Assembly: GCF_001593005.1 (NCBI RefSeq)
Contig: NZ_LQZQ01000003.1
Span: 156,657 to 220,656, forward strand
Source of the DNA: Roseivirga ehrenbergii
GTDB taxonomy: Bacteria > Bacteroidota > Bacteroidia > Cytophagales > Cyclobacteriaceae
Reading direction: 5' to 3'
Length of the DNA stretch: 64,000 nt
Positions 8,196-18,241 of this stretch are shown here, piece after piece. The notes beneath the pieces are model-generated. The model saw nothing but the letters and a program-made list of their open reading frames with translations. It was not told the DNA's origin and made no database searches. The number at the start of each line of letters is the position of its first letter. Positions within the stretch are counted from its first letter, which is position 1. The position numbers were made by a program, and so were the translations under genes.

Positions 8196-11100
8196 ATGCT
8201 TCACATTTCCCGAATTAAAAGAACCATTGCCATATTTTTATTATTCAATATGGTGTTCTATATTTTTTCACCTTTAGTGGCCTATGCCTCATTAACCGCA
8301 GGCCCTACGGCTCCTGAATACACAAGTTTTGAGCCAGTAGATACCACCGACATGGTGAATCTGGCTACAGGAGATTTTACTTACAATATTCCATTATTGG
8401 AAGTGCCTGGGCCTGAAGGGGGTTATTCTATGTCGTTATCATATCATGCTGGCCCTCAGCCAGGTCAAGAAGCTTCTTGGGTTGGGTTGGGTTGGACGCT
8501 CAATCCAGGTGCTATTAACAGGTATGTAGACGGTTACCCTGACGACTACTTAAGAAAAAGCAAGTTCACGAGACAGTATATTGATGGAGGAACTACAACC
8601 TCATATGATTTTGGTATTTCAGCTGGTATTGGTGACGCAGCCTCTGTTAGATTTGGATTGAGTGTCGATGCTAAAGAAAATGGAGGGTTTGGTGGAGCAA
8701 ATTTTTACGGTGGAGCCTCTCTTGGGTTTGCTAAAGTTAATTTTAGCCAAGGAAAGACTAATGTTGGTTTAGATCTACAGCAAGGACTATCAACTTTAAC
8801 AATGAGTAAATCATCTTCAGAATCTAATAAAGTGAAAAAGGATGGGGGAATGCCTGAAGGATTGAAAAGCCAATCATCCAAAGTAAGTGCTCGTGTTAAA
8901 ATGTCTGAGTTTAATTCTTCAGTTTCTATATCAGGCGTTTGGCATGTTTCTGAGGAGTCTCAGGGTATAAGTCTTGGTCTTGGTGGAAAAAACAATGGAA
9001 TCACGTTTAATTTTGCTAAGTCTAAAAGGCATAGTTACTTTGATGAAATTGATAGGACAGACATTATTGGCCCGTTACACTTTGATGATATACAGACTTC
9101 GGAAGCAACTTCATCCTCATTTACATCTCTGGATTCTGGTCCAATAAACAGTTCATATGGAGTTGCTAATGATGTGCATGCTAACAGAATGCAGATTGGT
9201 TCTGTTCCTAATAAGGATTTATTTCAAGTGAGTGCACAAGGTCTTAATGGCAATATGTCGATTCAAAATTATTCTAATGGAAGTCTTTTTCGCAAGGGTG
9301 TCTCTCCTCAGCCCAATACAAGCGTTTATGGTTTCGACTATAAGTACAAATATTCTCATGGGACATCCAGCTTTCGTTTTGATAGTGAGTTCTCCAATAA
9401 ATACTCTATTGATGATAATGCTAAGATTGAAGACGTTTCAGGGAGTTTTGACTTTAATCGTGTTGATTATTCGGTTGATGTGAACACGGATTATTTTAAA
9501 GATAATATGTTGGCAGGGTCGAGACATGTGGAATGGTATTCTAACTCTCAACTATCAGCAAATCAACCTGCGTCTTACGGATTTCTAAAAGTTGAAGGTT
9601 TTGATTACGATGCCCCCATTTCGAGCATTACGGGCTATGATCTTTCTGACCAAATTGGAGGGTTTATGATCACCAATAAGGATGGTTATACTTATCATTA
9701 TGCCCTCCCTGTCTACATACTTAATGAGTATAGTAAAGTGGGGAAAATAGATGAACCATTGGACTCTTTTCAAGAACATTTGAACCTGAACCCTTATGCT
9801 TATACATGGCTACTTACGGCTGTTACAGGTCCTGATTTTGTGGATAGAGGTGGAGCTAGTGGTGCCGCGAATGGCGTTTTGGATGATAGTGACTGGGGAT
9901 ATTGGGTCAAATTCGATTATGGGAAGTGGAATGATGACTATAAATGGCGTAATCCTGTCCAAGGAAAACATATAGATACTGATGCAGGGACTGAAGTTTT
10001 TTCCTATGGTGAAAAACAGCAGTATTATCTGGATTTTTTAAGGACTAGAACTCATACTGCGCTCTTCTTTAAAGAGCTAAGAAGAGATGGGAAAGGGGTT
10101 GCCGACTTTGAAACTGGAGAAATGGGTTTTCGAATTAACTCTAAGAGGAATGTTAATACCTCACTTTATTCTTGGAGTGATGTTAGCGAAGAGGATTATT
10201 CGGAATTTTCATTAAGATTGAACGAGGTCTACGTGGTGCAGAACAAAGATATCTCACCTACAGAAACATTTGATTGGTGGCGGACTAGGAATCTTGACCC
10301 TATAAATGAGGTGATTGATGAGTATATTAACTACCCATTTGTTCAATATGAAGGTACTGAGCTCGCAGAAATAACAGCAAATAGCCCTGGTGCAATACCA
10401 TATGGTGGATATGGTTATTTTAATAAGGTTTTAGATGTTTATGACCAGATTAAGACCGATGTAAAGGCGAGGTCAATTCGTGGAGTTAAATTCTCTTATG
10501 AGAACAACTTAGGTCAAGATGTAAAAAATTCCTTTTTAGTATCTAGAAACCTTGATAATAGTTATACGTATGGGGCTGGTTATTTAAGTCGTAAACTTAG
10601 CCTTAAATCTGTAGAACATTTAGGGATTGAAGGAGCAAATGTATTTCCCTCAATAGATTTTGACTATTATAATAAAGCTTCAAATTTTGCAGATGTAGAG
10701 TTCGATTTTGTAGATAATTGGGGGGATTTTAAATTGGATTATGACCCTTCAAAGGATCAATACTTTAGAGCAATAACCACACCTATTTCCGCCCAAGATG
10801 TTAAGGCTTGGTCTTTAAAGAAGATTGGCACCCCCTTAGGAAGTACTATAGAAATTGAGTACGAATCCGATGATTATTCAAGAGCGGCATTTCATAAACT
10901 AAGGCCAATACCTGTTAAAGAAGGTGAGTTTCTTTCGGATAGATTCAGATTGAGTTTTGTTGATTTGGAAAGTTCATTTCCCTTAAACCAATTAACCGAG
11001 GGGAGTATAGTTTCAATTAAGAGTATATTTGAAATAACAACTGTAGAGCCTGACCCAAACTCAGGAGATCCAAATGACTATATATTTGAAAAATCGCTAG

Positions 11101-13307
11101 GTATAGATTCTCACTTTAATTGTCAAGTTAAGGAGGTAGGTAACGATTACATCGATCTTGAACTCAATGCCTATTTCAACGAATTTGAGGCTTTTGATTT
11201 ATCTTCACTAGGAGAATTTGAAACACTTCCTCATGGCTTTATAGTTGATAAGAACCTTGATTGGGGTGTTATTTTTATCGAGGATAATGAAGTAAATATC
11301 CCTGGGGGAGGTCTGAGAGTAAAATCTATTCTTAACTCTTCCGACACTGGAGATGGGACAAAAATAGCGTATGAATACACCCATCCAAATTCAAATATCT
11401 CGTCAGGAGTTACTTCTTATGAACCCTTTAATTTCTATGCTGAAATTCCATTTTTATCTTCCTTGAAAAAGGCTTTTACTAAACAGATTAGGGAAGAGTA
11501 TTATACCCCCATAGGTTTAAGAGAGTTTCTTCCTGCTCCTAGTGTAAATTATGAATATGTTACTGTAAAAAGCTTTGAAAATAAGCCTGATGGCAGTTAT
11601 GAGACACCAGGAAAAGTGGTTTACCATTTCAAACCGCTGCAAAATGATATGATTCAAACAATTATCCCTGTTGAAACCACTGTTAATAGTAAAAAAAGAT
11701 GGTCGCCATTTGTGTTGAAAGACTTTACCTCAAGTGCTGGTAATTTGATGTCCGTTTCAGAGTATGGTGCTAATAACGAATTAATTTCGAGTCGTACCAG
11801 TACTTATCTAAGTGATATTGTAGGCTGGGAGGACTATTCAGCTGAACTAAATAACTTGTATAAAGGTCAAGGAATATTTCAAGAAATGTATAATGAAAGT
11901 CGTAAGGGATTTCAGCTTGATGTGGATGGGCGACATTTAGATGAGAATAATTTAGAATATATAAAAACACTTTTTAAAACTGAGGTGTATCCCTCCATTT
12001 TGGTGTCTGAGACTTCATTTAGCTCTAAAACAAACATAACTGTTGAGAAAAGAAATGTTGAATATGATTTTATTTCCGGAAATAGCATAAAAGAGATGTC
12101 TACTGATGGTTATGGAAATAAATATATGCGGGTGACGATACCAGCATATCATCGCTATAGCGGTATGGGGCTTAAAATAGAAAATAGGACAAATAAAAAT
12201 ATGCTTAACGCAGTGACTGGTGCTTATATACTGAGAGTAGAGCAAGACAATACCGACAAATATATTTATAAAGGATTGGCTTCTGCTACAGTGCAAGACT
12301 GGAGTAATAGTTTTGTGCCTTTAGGGCAAGTTTCTGCCCAAAACTCAGTCTTTAGACCTTCCACCACCAGAGTTTGGGTTGGTCAACCTACCGATATTCT
12401 TGACGCCCATGGCTTATTTCCTGTAGAGAGCTTTGTAAACGCTTTTGAAGACTATTTCTATGAAGATGATCCAAATAATCCAAGTAATACGTATGCAGAG
12501 GTTGGTGATTGGCAAACAGTTTCAGAAATCACTTTATATGATGTTTATTCGCATGCCAGAGAGGTAAAGGATATTAACGAACAATATGCAGCTACCTTGA
12601 TGGATAAGGAGTATAAAAGAGTTACTGCCACCGCTGCATTGTCCAAACATACCGAGCTTTATTATACGGGTGTAGAAGAGGCAACAACTGAAGGGTTCTG
12701 GGATGCAGGAAAAATTGAAATAGTTGATGGTACAATAGACAATACAGTGTTTCATACTGGGGTTAATTCTATTTATGCCGCTTCACGTTACTCACACCCA
12801 TATGTAATTCCGGCAACGGCACTAAGGTTGGAGTTAAATAATTCAGAGTTTGTTGCGGGTAAATCTTATCGAGCCAGCATTTGGATGAAGCCTTCTCCAG
12901 GGGCTCAGTTAAGTGATGCTCAGCTTAATTACTTTATTGATGGAAGCTTTGTGGCAACAGCAACACCAAACATTAATAAAAAGGCTGGAGATTGGTATTT
13001 AGTGAATTTGGATGTTACTGTACCATCGAATGCAACTTCGTTAAAAATTGAAGCTATAATAGATGGCGTGGGGGCTTCGTCCGCTTACTTTGACGACTTC
13101 CGATTCCATCCATTAGAGAGTGCAATGACCTCCTATGTATATAATCAATGGGGTGAGTTGAGCCATATACTAGATGCCAATAATTTATTTACTGAATATG
13201 AATATGATGCTGCAGGTAGATTGAAGGCAGTGTATAGAGAACGATTGGGGCCAGGGCGAATAAAGCTTACAGAGCAGGAAATGATCTATCAAAAGTCAAC
13301 CAATTAA
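8196..13307 (+). CDS. Giant YD/RHS-type protein, N-terminal half of a split shell
   Basis: A 1703-residue secreted protein. A signal peptide covers about residues 1-32. Next comes a motif typical of the start of Bacteroidota RHS giants and SpvB/TcB-like proteins: VNLATGDFTYNIPLLEVPGP and SLSYHAGPQPGQEASWVGLGW (about 54-105). The middle is beta-rich with many Y/D strands. A galactose-binding-like jelly roll lies at about 1500-1640, ending in SAYFDDFRFHP. The last 40 residues are a genuine YD repeat (YNQWGELSHILDAN, YEYDAAGRLKAVYRE). There is no core autoprotease motif here; that is in the next gene, 19 bp downstream. The pair looks like a single RHS cocoon divided into two chains, as TcB and TcC are. 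The precise domain fold of the middle is not resolved by eye. Confidence 0.75.
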   Translation: MLHISRIKRTIAIFLLFNMVFYIFSPLVAYASLTAGPTAPEYTSFEPVDTTDMVNLATGDFTYNIPLLEVPGPEGGYSMSLSYHAGPQPGQEASWVGLGWTLNPGAINRYVDGYPDDYLRKSKFTRQYIDGGTTTSYDFGISAGIGDAASVRFGLSVDAKENGGFGGANFYGGASLGFAKVNFSQGKTNVGLDLQQGLSTLTMSKSSSESNKVKKDGGMPEGLKSQSSKVSARVKMSEFNSSVSISGVWHVSEESQGISLGLGGKNNGITFNFAKSKRHSYFDEIDRTDIIGPLHFDDIQTSEATSSSFTSLDSGPINSSYGVANDVHANRMQIGSVPNKDLFQVSAQGLNGNMSIQNYSNGSLFRKGVSPQPNTSVYGFDYKYKYSHGTSSFRFDSEFSNKYSIDDNAKIEDVSGSFDFNRVDYSVDVNTDYFKDNMLAGSRHVEWYSNSQLSANQPASYGFLKVEGFDYDAPISSITGYDLSDQIGGFMITNKDGYTYHYALPVYILNEYSKVGKIDEPLDSFQEHLNLNPYAYTWLLTAVTGPDFVDRGGASGAANGVLDDSDWGYWVKFDYGKWNDDYKWRNPVQGKHIDTDAGTEVFSYGEKQQYYLDFLRTRTHTALFFKELRRDGKGVADFETGEMGFRINSKRNVNTSLYSWSDVSEEDYSEFSLRLNEVYVVQNKDISPTETFDWWRTRNLDPINEVIDEYINYPFVQYEGTELAEITANSPGAIPYGGYGYFNKVLDVYDQIKTDVKARSIRGVKFSYENNLGQDVKNSFLVSRNLDNSYTYGAGYLSRKLSLKSVEHLGIEGANVFPSIDFDYYNKASNFADVEFDFVDNWGDFKLDYDPSKDQYFRAITTPISAQDVKAWSLKKIGTPLGSTIEIEYESDDYSRAAFHKLRPIPVKEGEFLSDRFRLSFVDLESSFPLNQLTEGSIVSIKSIFEITTVEPDPNSGDPNDYIFEKSLGIDSHFNCQVKEVGNDYIDLELNAYFNEFEAFDLSSLGEFETLPHGFIVDKNLDWGVIFIEDNEVNIPGGGLRVKSILNSSDTGDGTKIAYEYTHPNSNISSGVTSYEPFNFYAEIPFLSSLKKAFTKQIREEYYTPIGLREFLPAPSVNYEYVTVKSFENKPDGSYETPGKVVYHFKPLQNDMIQTIIPVETTVNSKKRWSPFVLKDFTSSAGNLMSVSEYGANNELISSRTSTYLSDIVGWEDYSAELNNLYKGQGIFQEMYNESRKGFQLDVDGRHLDENNLEYIKTLFKTEVYPSILVSETSFSSKTNITVEKRNVEYDFISGNSIKEMSTDGYGNKYMRVTIPAYHRYSGMGLKIENRTNKNMLNAVTGAYILRVEQDNTDKYIYKGLASATVQDWSNSFVPLGQVSAQNSVFRPSTTRVWVGQPTDILDAHGLFPVESFVNAFEDYFYEDDPNNPSNTYAEVGDWQTVSEITLYDVYSHAREVKDINEQYAATLMDKEYKRVTATAALSKHTELYYTGVEEATTEGFWDAGKIEIVDGTIDNTVFHTGVNSIYAASRYSHPYVIPATALRLELNNSEFVAGKSYRASIWMKPSPGAQLSDAQLNYFIDGSFVATATPNINKKAGDWYLVNLDVTVPSNATSLKIEAIIDGVGASSAYFDDFRFHPLESAMTSYVYNQWGELSHILDANNLFTEYEYDAAGRLKAVYRERLGPGRIKLTEQEMIYQKSTN

Positions 13308-13326
13308 TCGCCAAGCCTGAGAAACT

Positions 13327-16300
13327 ATGAAAGGTATATTCAACTTGATCAATCGAACGGTATTTGTTTTCACTTTGGCTTTGGTGGCGTTTGTAACACA
13401 TGCCCAGCAAAACTCAACAAAGAGTACGGCTTATGTATACGATGCCAGTGGCAACTTAAAGCTTGATGGAAATGGTCAGCCAATTACAATTGAATCAGTA
13501 AGCTATTTTGACCAACGGGGTAAATTACTGCAATCTCAATCTAGGGTTAATAGCGTGGGAACTGGTGGAACAATACTGGCCACGCAGCCTATTTACGATC
13601 GTTTTGGAAGAGCAGTGCTGAATACACTGGCGGCTCCAATTGCGGATGGCTCTACTGGCTTTGGTTATAATCCGAATTTTGTTCTCTTTGACAATACAAC
13701 ACCTTATTCATATGCTCATTTCGATGCAGCACCTAGTGGAACTAATGCAGCTGGAGAGGCTTTTAATCCAGAGGAAGTAGGTGGGCAGAGTATCTCCAAT
13801 ACATTAGGCTGGTATTATGGAGACGCTAGTCCAGAAAGGATGGCGGTAACCAAATATCCTTATACAAGAATAGCTTATGCCGATGATGGCTCTAATGAAG
13901 TACGTTATTCAACCATGCCGGGCGAGAGCCATCGTTTAGGGCAAGACCATGAAATAGTTACTGAAGTTCGACAGCTCACCGATCAACTCGATGAATATAT
14001 GGAGTTACGCCAGCTATTTGTTCCTATGGACGAGTTGATTAAGGCCAAGGCTATTCAAGATAACCATATCTCAGATGCACAAACTAGATCAGATGTTATT
14101 ACGGCAGATGAAGTGGTACATATTGCCCCTACTGGCTCGCTTACTTTGGAGCCAGGCTTCGATACAAACGGATTTAGTTTTGAAATAAATTATAAAAACG
14201 TTGCCTACTATGTAAGCTTACGAGAGCAAGGTTCTTACGATTATGTGCGTGACCCAAATGGCAAAGAAAGCCATAGCTTTAAAGACTTAAGTGGAAATGT
14301 GGTGGCTTCTGCTTATTCTTCAGTAACCGACCCAACACTAAAAGGTTGGGCTTACAATATCTACAATGACCGTCAACAATTGATTGCTTCAATTTCACCC
14401 AATGGAGTGGAGCAATGGCGTAATGAAGTAGATATATCAGAAATTGACAAAACTACTTACAATTATAATTTTAGGGGATGGTTATTGAGCATGACCGAAA
14501 CCGATGCAGGCACAACTACTTATAAATACCGTAAGGATGGCACGCTAAGATTCTCTCAAAATGCACAACAAAAACTTGATGGCACCTTCTCTTATACCAA
14601 CTATGACAATGCTGGCCGACCGATAGAATCAGGAGAATATACTGGAATTTTAGATTACGATAATGACTTAAATGCCCTATTGGAAGTAAAAGGATATGAC
14701 GGAGGGCTTAGTTTAGATGTAATAAGTAATACCAATCGCAAGGATTGGCTCAGAACCTATTATGATATCACTGCTCAGAATATTGAAGCCGAAACCGCAT
14801 TGAGCAGTACTTATACACAAGATTTTTTAATGGGGGCGGTGTCATATTCCGAAAATGAGCATATGACAACTTGGTACAGCTATGATGATGCAGGTCAAGT
14901 TACATGGGTTTTACAAAAACCTAAGGTACTTGATAAGGCCTTTGCCAATGAATATACCTATGATTATAACGGTAATGTGCTGCAAACGGCATTCAAAGAG
15001 TATGATGTGATTAGTAACGCTGCCACATTAGTAAATACCTTTGAACATCAGTACAATTATGATGATGACCTACGGCTGAAGAAGGTGAAAACTAGGCTCA
15101 ATCAGGCTGCAACTTGGGAGCCTCAGGTAAAATACGAATATTATACCCACGGGCCATTGAAGAGGGTGAATTTGACCGAAAATTTACAAGGTATTGACTA
15201 CACCTATACTGCTCAAGGTTGGCTCAAGTCCATCAATCATCCCGATGTAGATCCAGGTGGGGATAACGGAGATGGGACTACTTCAACACCTTATAAAGAT
15301 GCTTTCGGAATGACCTTGGAGTATTTTGATGGAGACTATTCCCGTAACTTTTCTACCAACGAAAGTATTGATTTAGGAAGCGCACCTCCTCAACTTTTTG
15401 ACGGCAACATCAGGGCAATCTCATGGAAAGGCCCTATGAATAAGTTTGTGACCGGAAGCAATACTGATGTATATGCTTTTCTCTATGACGATAAATATCA
15501 ATTAAAGAAAGCGAGGTCTGGCTATTTTAACGCTATTACTCAAATATTTGTCCTTAACGGAAACGCACTTCAAGTATCAGGGATCAACTACGACTCCAAT
15601 GGAAATATTTTAAATCTAGACAGATATAGTGCGGCAAGTACACTAGTAGATGATTTTGATTACAGCTATGCCGCCAATCAAAACAAGCTAAACAGTGTTA
15701 GCAACTATGCTACCTATCAATACAATGCCATAGGGCAAATGACCAGTGAAGCAAAGACTGGAGCAAGTGATGAGCAAAACCTGACTTACGATGTAGCTGG
15801 TAAAGTCACCGAAGTACGTGATGAGAGCAACAAGCTTAAGGTCAGTTTTGATTATGATGACCGAGGTTTTAGACTGACCAAAACGGTATATGATGAGAAC
15901 GAAGCCCCTGAGTTTATCACTTGGTATATCCGTGATGCTTCCGGAAACCTACAGGCCACTTACGATAATAAAACTGATGACACTTTTGAGAGCGAGGTTA
16001 CACTCAAAGAACTCCCAATATACGGATCAGGGAAAGTAGGTATGCTTTACCCTGAAAAGGAAGAAAGTCTATATGAGCTTACCGACCATTTGGGGAATGT
16101 GCGCGCCACTGTGGCCAAGCCCAAAGATGTTATCTATGGCCCTGCCACCTTCGAAGATGGCGCATGGGACCCTTCTGAGCTCAAGGATTTTGATTTTGCC
16201 ACCCATGTACGTGATATAATTCCAAATAGTGTTGGGGATAATAAAGTAGCCCGTGTTGGGGCGGGCGCCAATGGTTTAATGGGGCCTTCAAAAATGCTGA

Positions 16301-17676
16301 TGGTAATGCCCGGTGACGCCATAGACATTACGGTACAAGGTGCCATTACAAGCGGCAGTAACGATATAAGCTATGGGGCTGTTCAAGATGTATTGGCTTC
16401 TATTTTAGGAACACTTACTACACCGAGTATGGCAGAAGCATTTGGTCTTAGTATCCAGAGTGCCAGCCCTTCTGGAAGTGCAGTAGCTGCTTTTCAGAGT
16501 TCCCCTCCTGCTTTGGCGTCCTATGTTAATTATCTTTATTTTGATGCTGATTTTAACTATAAAAGTGGCGACTATACCCCAGTGCCCACGGGTACTATAG
16601 ATGCCCTTAGCCCCTTAACGCTTAATGTTACGGATGCTGTAATTGACGAGCCTGGCTTTGTATTTATATACCTTACCAATGAAAGTACCCAAGCTTCTGA
16701 GGCCTACTTTGATGATTTTAAAATTATCCATAAGCAGGGTATAGTAAGAAGTACAGCCGACTATTACCCTTTTGGTTCTGAAATTACCGAACGATCTTTC
16801 TCCAATATTAGCCCCAACGATTACCGTTTTGGCTACCAAGGCCAATTTGCCGAAAAAGACAAAGAAACAGGCTGGAATGCTTTTGAAGCAAGAATGTGGG
16901 ACTCAAATATTGGGCGCTGGGCTGCAGTTGATCCCAGCAGGCAATTTTGGTCAGGGTATTTGGGGTTAGGAAACAATCCGATTAATGGCATTGACCCCGA
17001 TGGGAGGTTTAAGAGGAAATGGCAAGCCTATACTGCTTGGGCTCTTACTGGGTTTAGAGGGTGGATTGATTTTGCCGAAGGAGGGGATCGTGCTGGAGAG
17101 TGGTATATCGGAGAGAATTTTAATGTTGATGGAGGGGTAGGAACACGAAGAACCTTTGATTACGGAAATGGAAATAAGAGCTTTGGTGAGTATGTATGGA
17201 ATACTCCATTAGCCCGTTACTACTTTCCTGACTTTGTAAATGCTGGTGTGGGATTCAACGGAATTCTGGGCCTTGGTGGGTATACCAATTTTGATCTACA
17301 GTGGGTAACCAGAGGCCCTGAAGCATCACTTTATCCTGCAGTCACCGTTACACAGGCTGTAGGTATTGGTTTTTCTGTGGATGCTACATTAAATGTTGGA
17401 GGCACCAATTATCTAGGTAGCGTTCAGGATATTAGAAGAAATATGATGCAAACAAGTATAGCTGATGGGCAGGTCACTTATTGGGGGTCTGCTGGGTTGA
17501 CTGCTGGTGGTAAACTTGGGATTGAAGGTTCATACACTCCTACCAAAACAGGTTATGGTTTAGTTGGTAGACAATTAATTATTGGTGGTGGGCTTCCGTT
17601 GGGTCCCTTGCCTTTTAATGCAGCAGGAGGAGTAAGTAACACATTCATCATTCACGATTTTCACCATGGACGATAA
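13327..17676 (+). CDS. RHS repeat protein with core domain and variable C-terminal tip
   Basis: A 1449-residue secreted protein (signal peptide about 1-26, ending VTHAQ). YD repeats run through it: YVYDASGNLKLDGNGQP, YDNAGRP, YSYDDAGQVTWV, YTYDYNGNVLQT and others. DHLGNVRATV starts at residue 920. Then comes an insertion of roughly 200 residues that ends jelly-roll-like (SEAYFDDFKIIH), then YYPFGSEI and the RHS core ending FEARMWDSNIGRW and GLGNNPINGIDPDG (1213-1226). After the core there is a 223-residue tip (1227-1449), rich in glycine and aromatics, ending HDFHHGR. In polymorphic RHS toxins this position holds the toxic domain, released by cleavage after DPxG. The tip matches no toxin fold I know. 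It overlaps the next gene by 11 bp. Confidence 0.85.
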   Translation: MKGIFNLINRTVFVFTLALVAFVTHAQQNSTKSTAYVYDASGNLKLDGNGQPITIESVSYFDQRGKLLQSQSRVNSVGTGGTILATQPIYDRFGRAVLNTLAAPIADGSTGFGYNPNFVLFDNTTPYSYAHFDAAPSGTNAAGEAFNPEEVGGQSISNTLGWYYGDASPERMAVTKYPYTRIAYADDGSNEVRYSTMPGESHRLGQDHEIVTEVRQLTDQLDEYMELRQLFVPMDELIKAKAIQDNHISDAQTRSDVITADEVVHIAPTGSLTLEPGFDTNGFSFEINYKNVAYYVSLREQGSYDYVRDPNGKESHSFKDLSGNVVASAYSSVTDPTLKGWAYNIYNDRQQLIASISPNGVEQWRNEVDISEIDKTTYNYNFRGWLLSMTETDAGTTTYKYRKDGTLRFSQNAQQKLDGTFSYTNYDNAGRPIESGEYTGILDYDNDLNALLEVKGYDGGLSLDVISNTNRKDWLRTYYDITAQNIEAETALSSTYTQDFLMGAVSYSENEHMTTWYSYDDAGQVTWVLQKPKVLDKAFANEYTYDYNGNVLQTAFKEYDVISNAATLVNTFEHQYNYDDDLRLKKVKTRLNQAATWEPQVKYEYYTHGPLKRVNLTENLQGIDYTYTAQGWLKSINHPDVDPGGDNGDGTTSTPYKDAFGMTLEYFDGDYSRNFSTNESIDLGSAPPQLFDGNIRAISWKGPMNKFVTGSNTDVYAFLYDDKYQLKKARSGYFNAITQIFVLNGNALQVSGINYDSNGNILNLDRYSAASTLVDDFDYSYAANQNKLNSVSNYATYQYNAIGQMTSEAKTGASDEQNLTYDVAGKVTEVRDESNKLKVSFDYDDRGFRLTKTVYDENEAPEFITWYIRDASGNLQATYDNKTDDTFESEVTLKELPIYGSGKVGMLYPEKEESLYELTDHLGNVRATVAKPKDVIYGPATFEDGAWDPSELKDFDFATHVRDIIPNSVGDNKVARVGAGANGLMGPSKMLMVMPGDAIDITVQGAITSGSNDISYGAVQDVLASILGTLTTPSMAEAFGLSIQSASPSGSAVAAFQSSPPALASYVNYLYFDADFNYKSGDYTPVPTGTIDALSPLTLNVTDAVIDEPGFVFIYLTNESTQASEAYFDDFKIIHKQGIVRSTADYYPFGSEITERSFSNISPNDYRFGYQGQFAEKDKETGWNAFEARMWDSNIGRWAAVDPSRQFWSGYLGLGNNPINGIDPDGRFKRKWQAYTAWALTGFRGWIDFAEGGDRAGEWYIGENFNVDGGVGTRRTFDYGNGNKSFGEYVWNTPLARYYFPDFVNAGVGFNGILGLGGYTNFDLQWVTRGPEASLYPAVTVTQAVGIGFSVDATLNVGGTNYLGSVQDIRRNMMQTSIADGQVTYWGSAGLTAGGKLGIEGSYTPTKTGYGLVGRQLIIGGGLPLGPLPFNAAGGVSNTFIIHDFHHGR

Positions 17677-18046
17677 ATTTTTGGTTGGATGGAGTAAATT
17701 TGGCAAGATGGCTTTTGGTATTTTTATAGCTGTTTTGGTTATAGGGGCAGTATTCCAATCTACTTATGTGAAGAAGAAAGGGAAAAGAGAATTTGGTTAT
17801 TTTTATAAGACAGCTATTGTAGGTACTATTTCATGTGGCCCGAGTGGAAGTTCCGCTGGAACGTATTTTTGTGTTGATGATAAGCGTTTCAATTTTAACC
17901 CCTATACTTCTAATATTAACAAATATAAGATTTTCAGCTATTTAGCTGAATTGGGCGATTCCATTTACAAACCTGCTTATTCAGATACGTTGACACTGAT
18001 AAAGGAAGGCGAGAAGTATCGCTATACTTTTTTAAAAATCGAATAA
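17666..18046 (+). CDS. Small membrane protein, candidate immunity protein
   Basis: A 126-residue protein whose ATG overlaps the end of the RHS gene by 11 bp. One transmembrane segment is clear (FGIFIAVLVIGAVFQSTY, about 17-34) followed by a basic patch (KKKGKREFGY). The rest has two cysteines (ISCGPSG, YFCVDD) and would lie outside the cytoplasm if the N-terminus is inside. No family recognised. Immunity genes of polymorphic toxins sit exactly at this place, and membrane-anchored ones guard against toxins that act in the periplasm or membrane. That role is inferred from position and overlap only. A REP-like element follows 4 bp after its stop. Confidence 0.6.
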   Translation: MDDKFLVGWSKFGKMAFGIFIAVLVIGAVFQSTYVKKKGKREFGYFYKTAIVGTISCGPSGSSAGTYFCVDDKRFNFNPYTSNINKYKIFSYLAELGDSIYKPAYSDTLTLIKEGEKYRYTFLKIE

Positions 18047-18050
18047 ATTC

Positions 18051-18184
18051 CCGCCCTTGTTGGAGTTATCTCCAACAAGCAGATGAGGCTAAAAACAGCT
18101 TTTCTTACCAACAAATAGTGTTCTGGCTAGTGCTAAACGTTCACTGTCCTAGGTGGTTTGTGGGTGATAACACCCGCAAAGGCA
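18051..18184 (+). repeat. Two-hairpin REP-like element, reference copy
   Basis: A 134-bp element with two hairpins. Hairpin 1 has arms CTTGTTGGAG and CTCCAACAAG around four bases. Hairpin 2 has arms TTTGTGGGTG and CACCCGCAAA (one G-T pair) around ATAA. Between them lies a conserved spacer with TTTTCTTACCAACAAATAGT and GTCCTAGGTGG. Similar copies are at 4072, 18329, 18567 and 20741, with partial ones at 3180, 19281 and 45647. It starts 4 bp after the stop of the preceding gene. The gap 18047-18739 (693 bp) holds this copy, two others, a 22-bp palindrome and two short type-2 hairpins, and no gene. Confidence 0.85.
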
Positions 18185-18194
18185 GAAGCCCCAT

Positions 18195-18216
18195 CTATTC
18201 CGAAGCTTCGGAATAG
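18195..18216. repeat. 22-bp perfect palindrome
   Basis: CTATTCCGAAG followed by its exact reverse complement. The inner CCGAAGCTTCGG is also found at 54294-54305 in another intergenic region, so this may be a separate small hairpin family. Confidence 0.6.
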
Positions 18217-18241
18217 GGATGCTCAAGAGTCAATGCCAAAT

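Noticed and set aside
7040..18046. Prophage or contractile injection locus around the RHS genes
   Set aside because: No sheath, tube, baseplate, VgrG or phage structural gene in the window; RHS proteins have Sec signal peptides instead.
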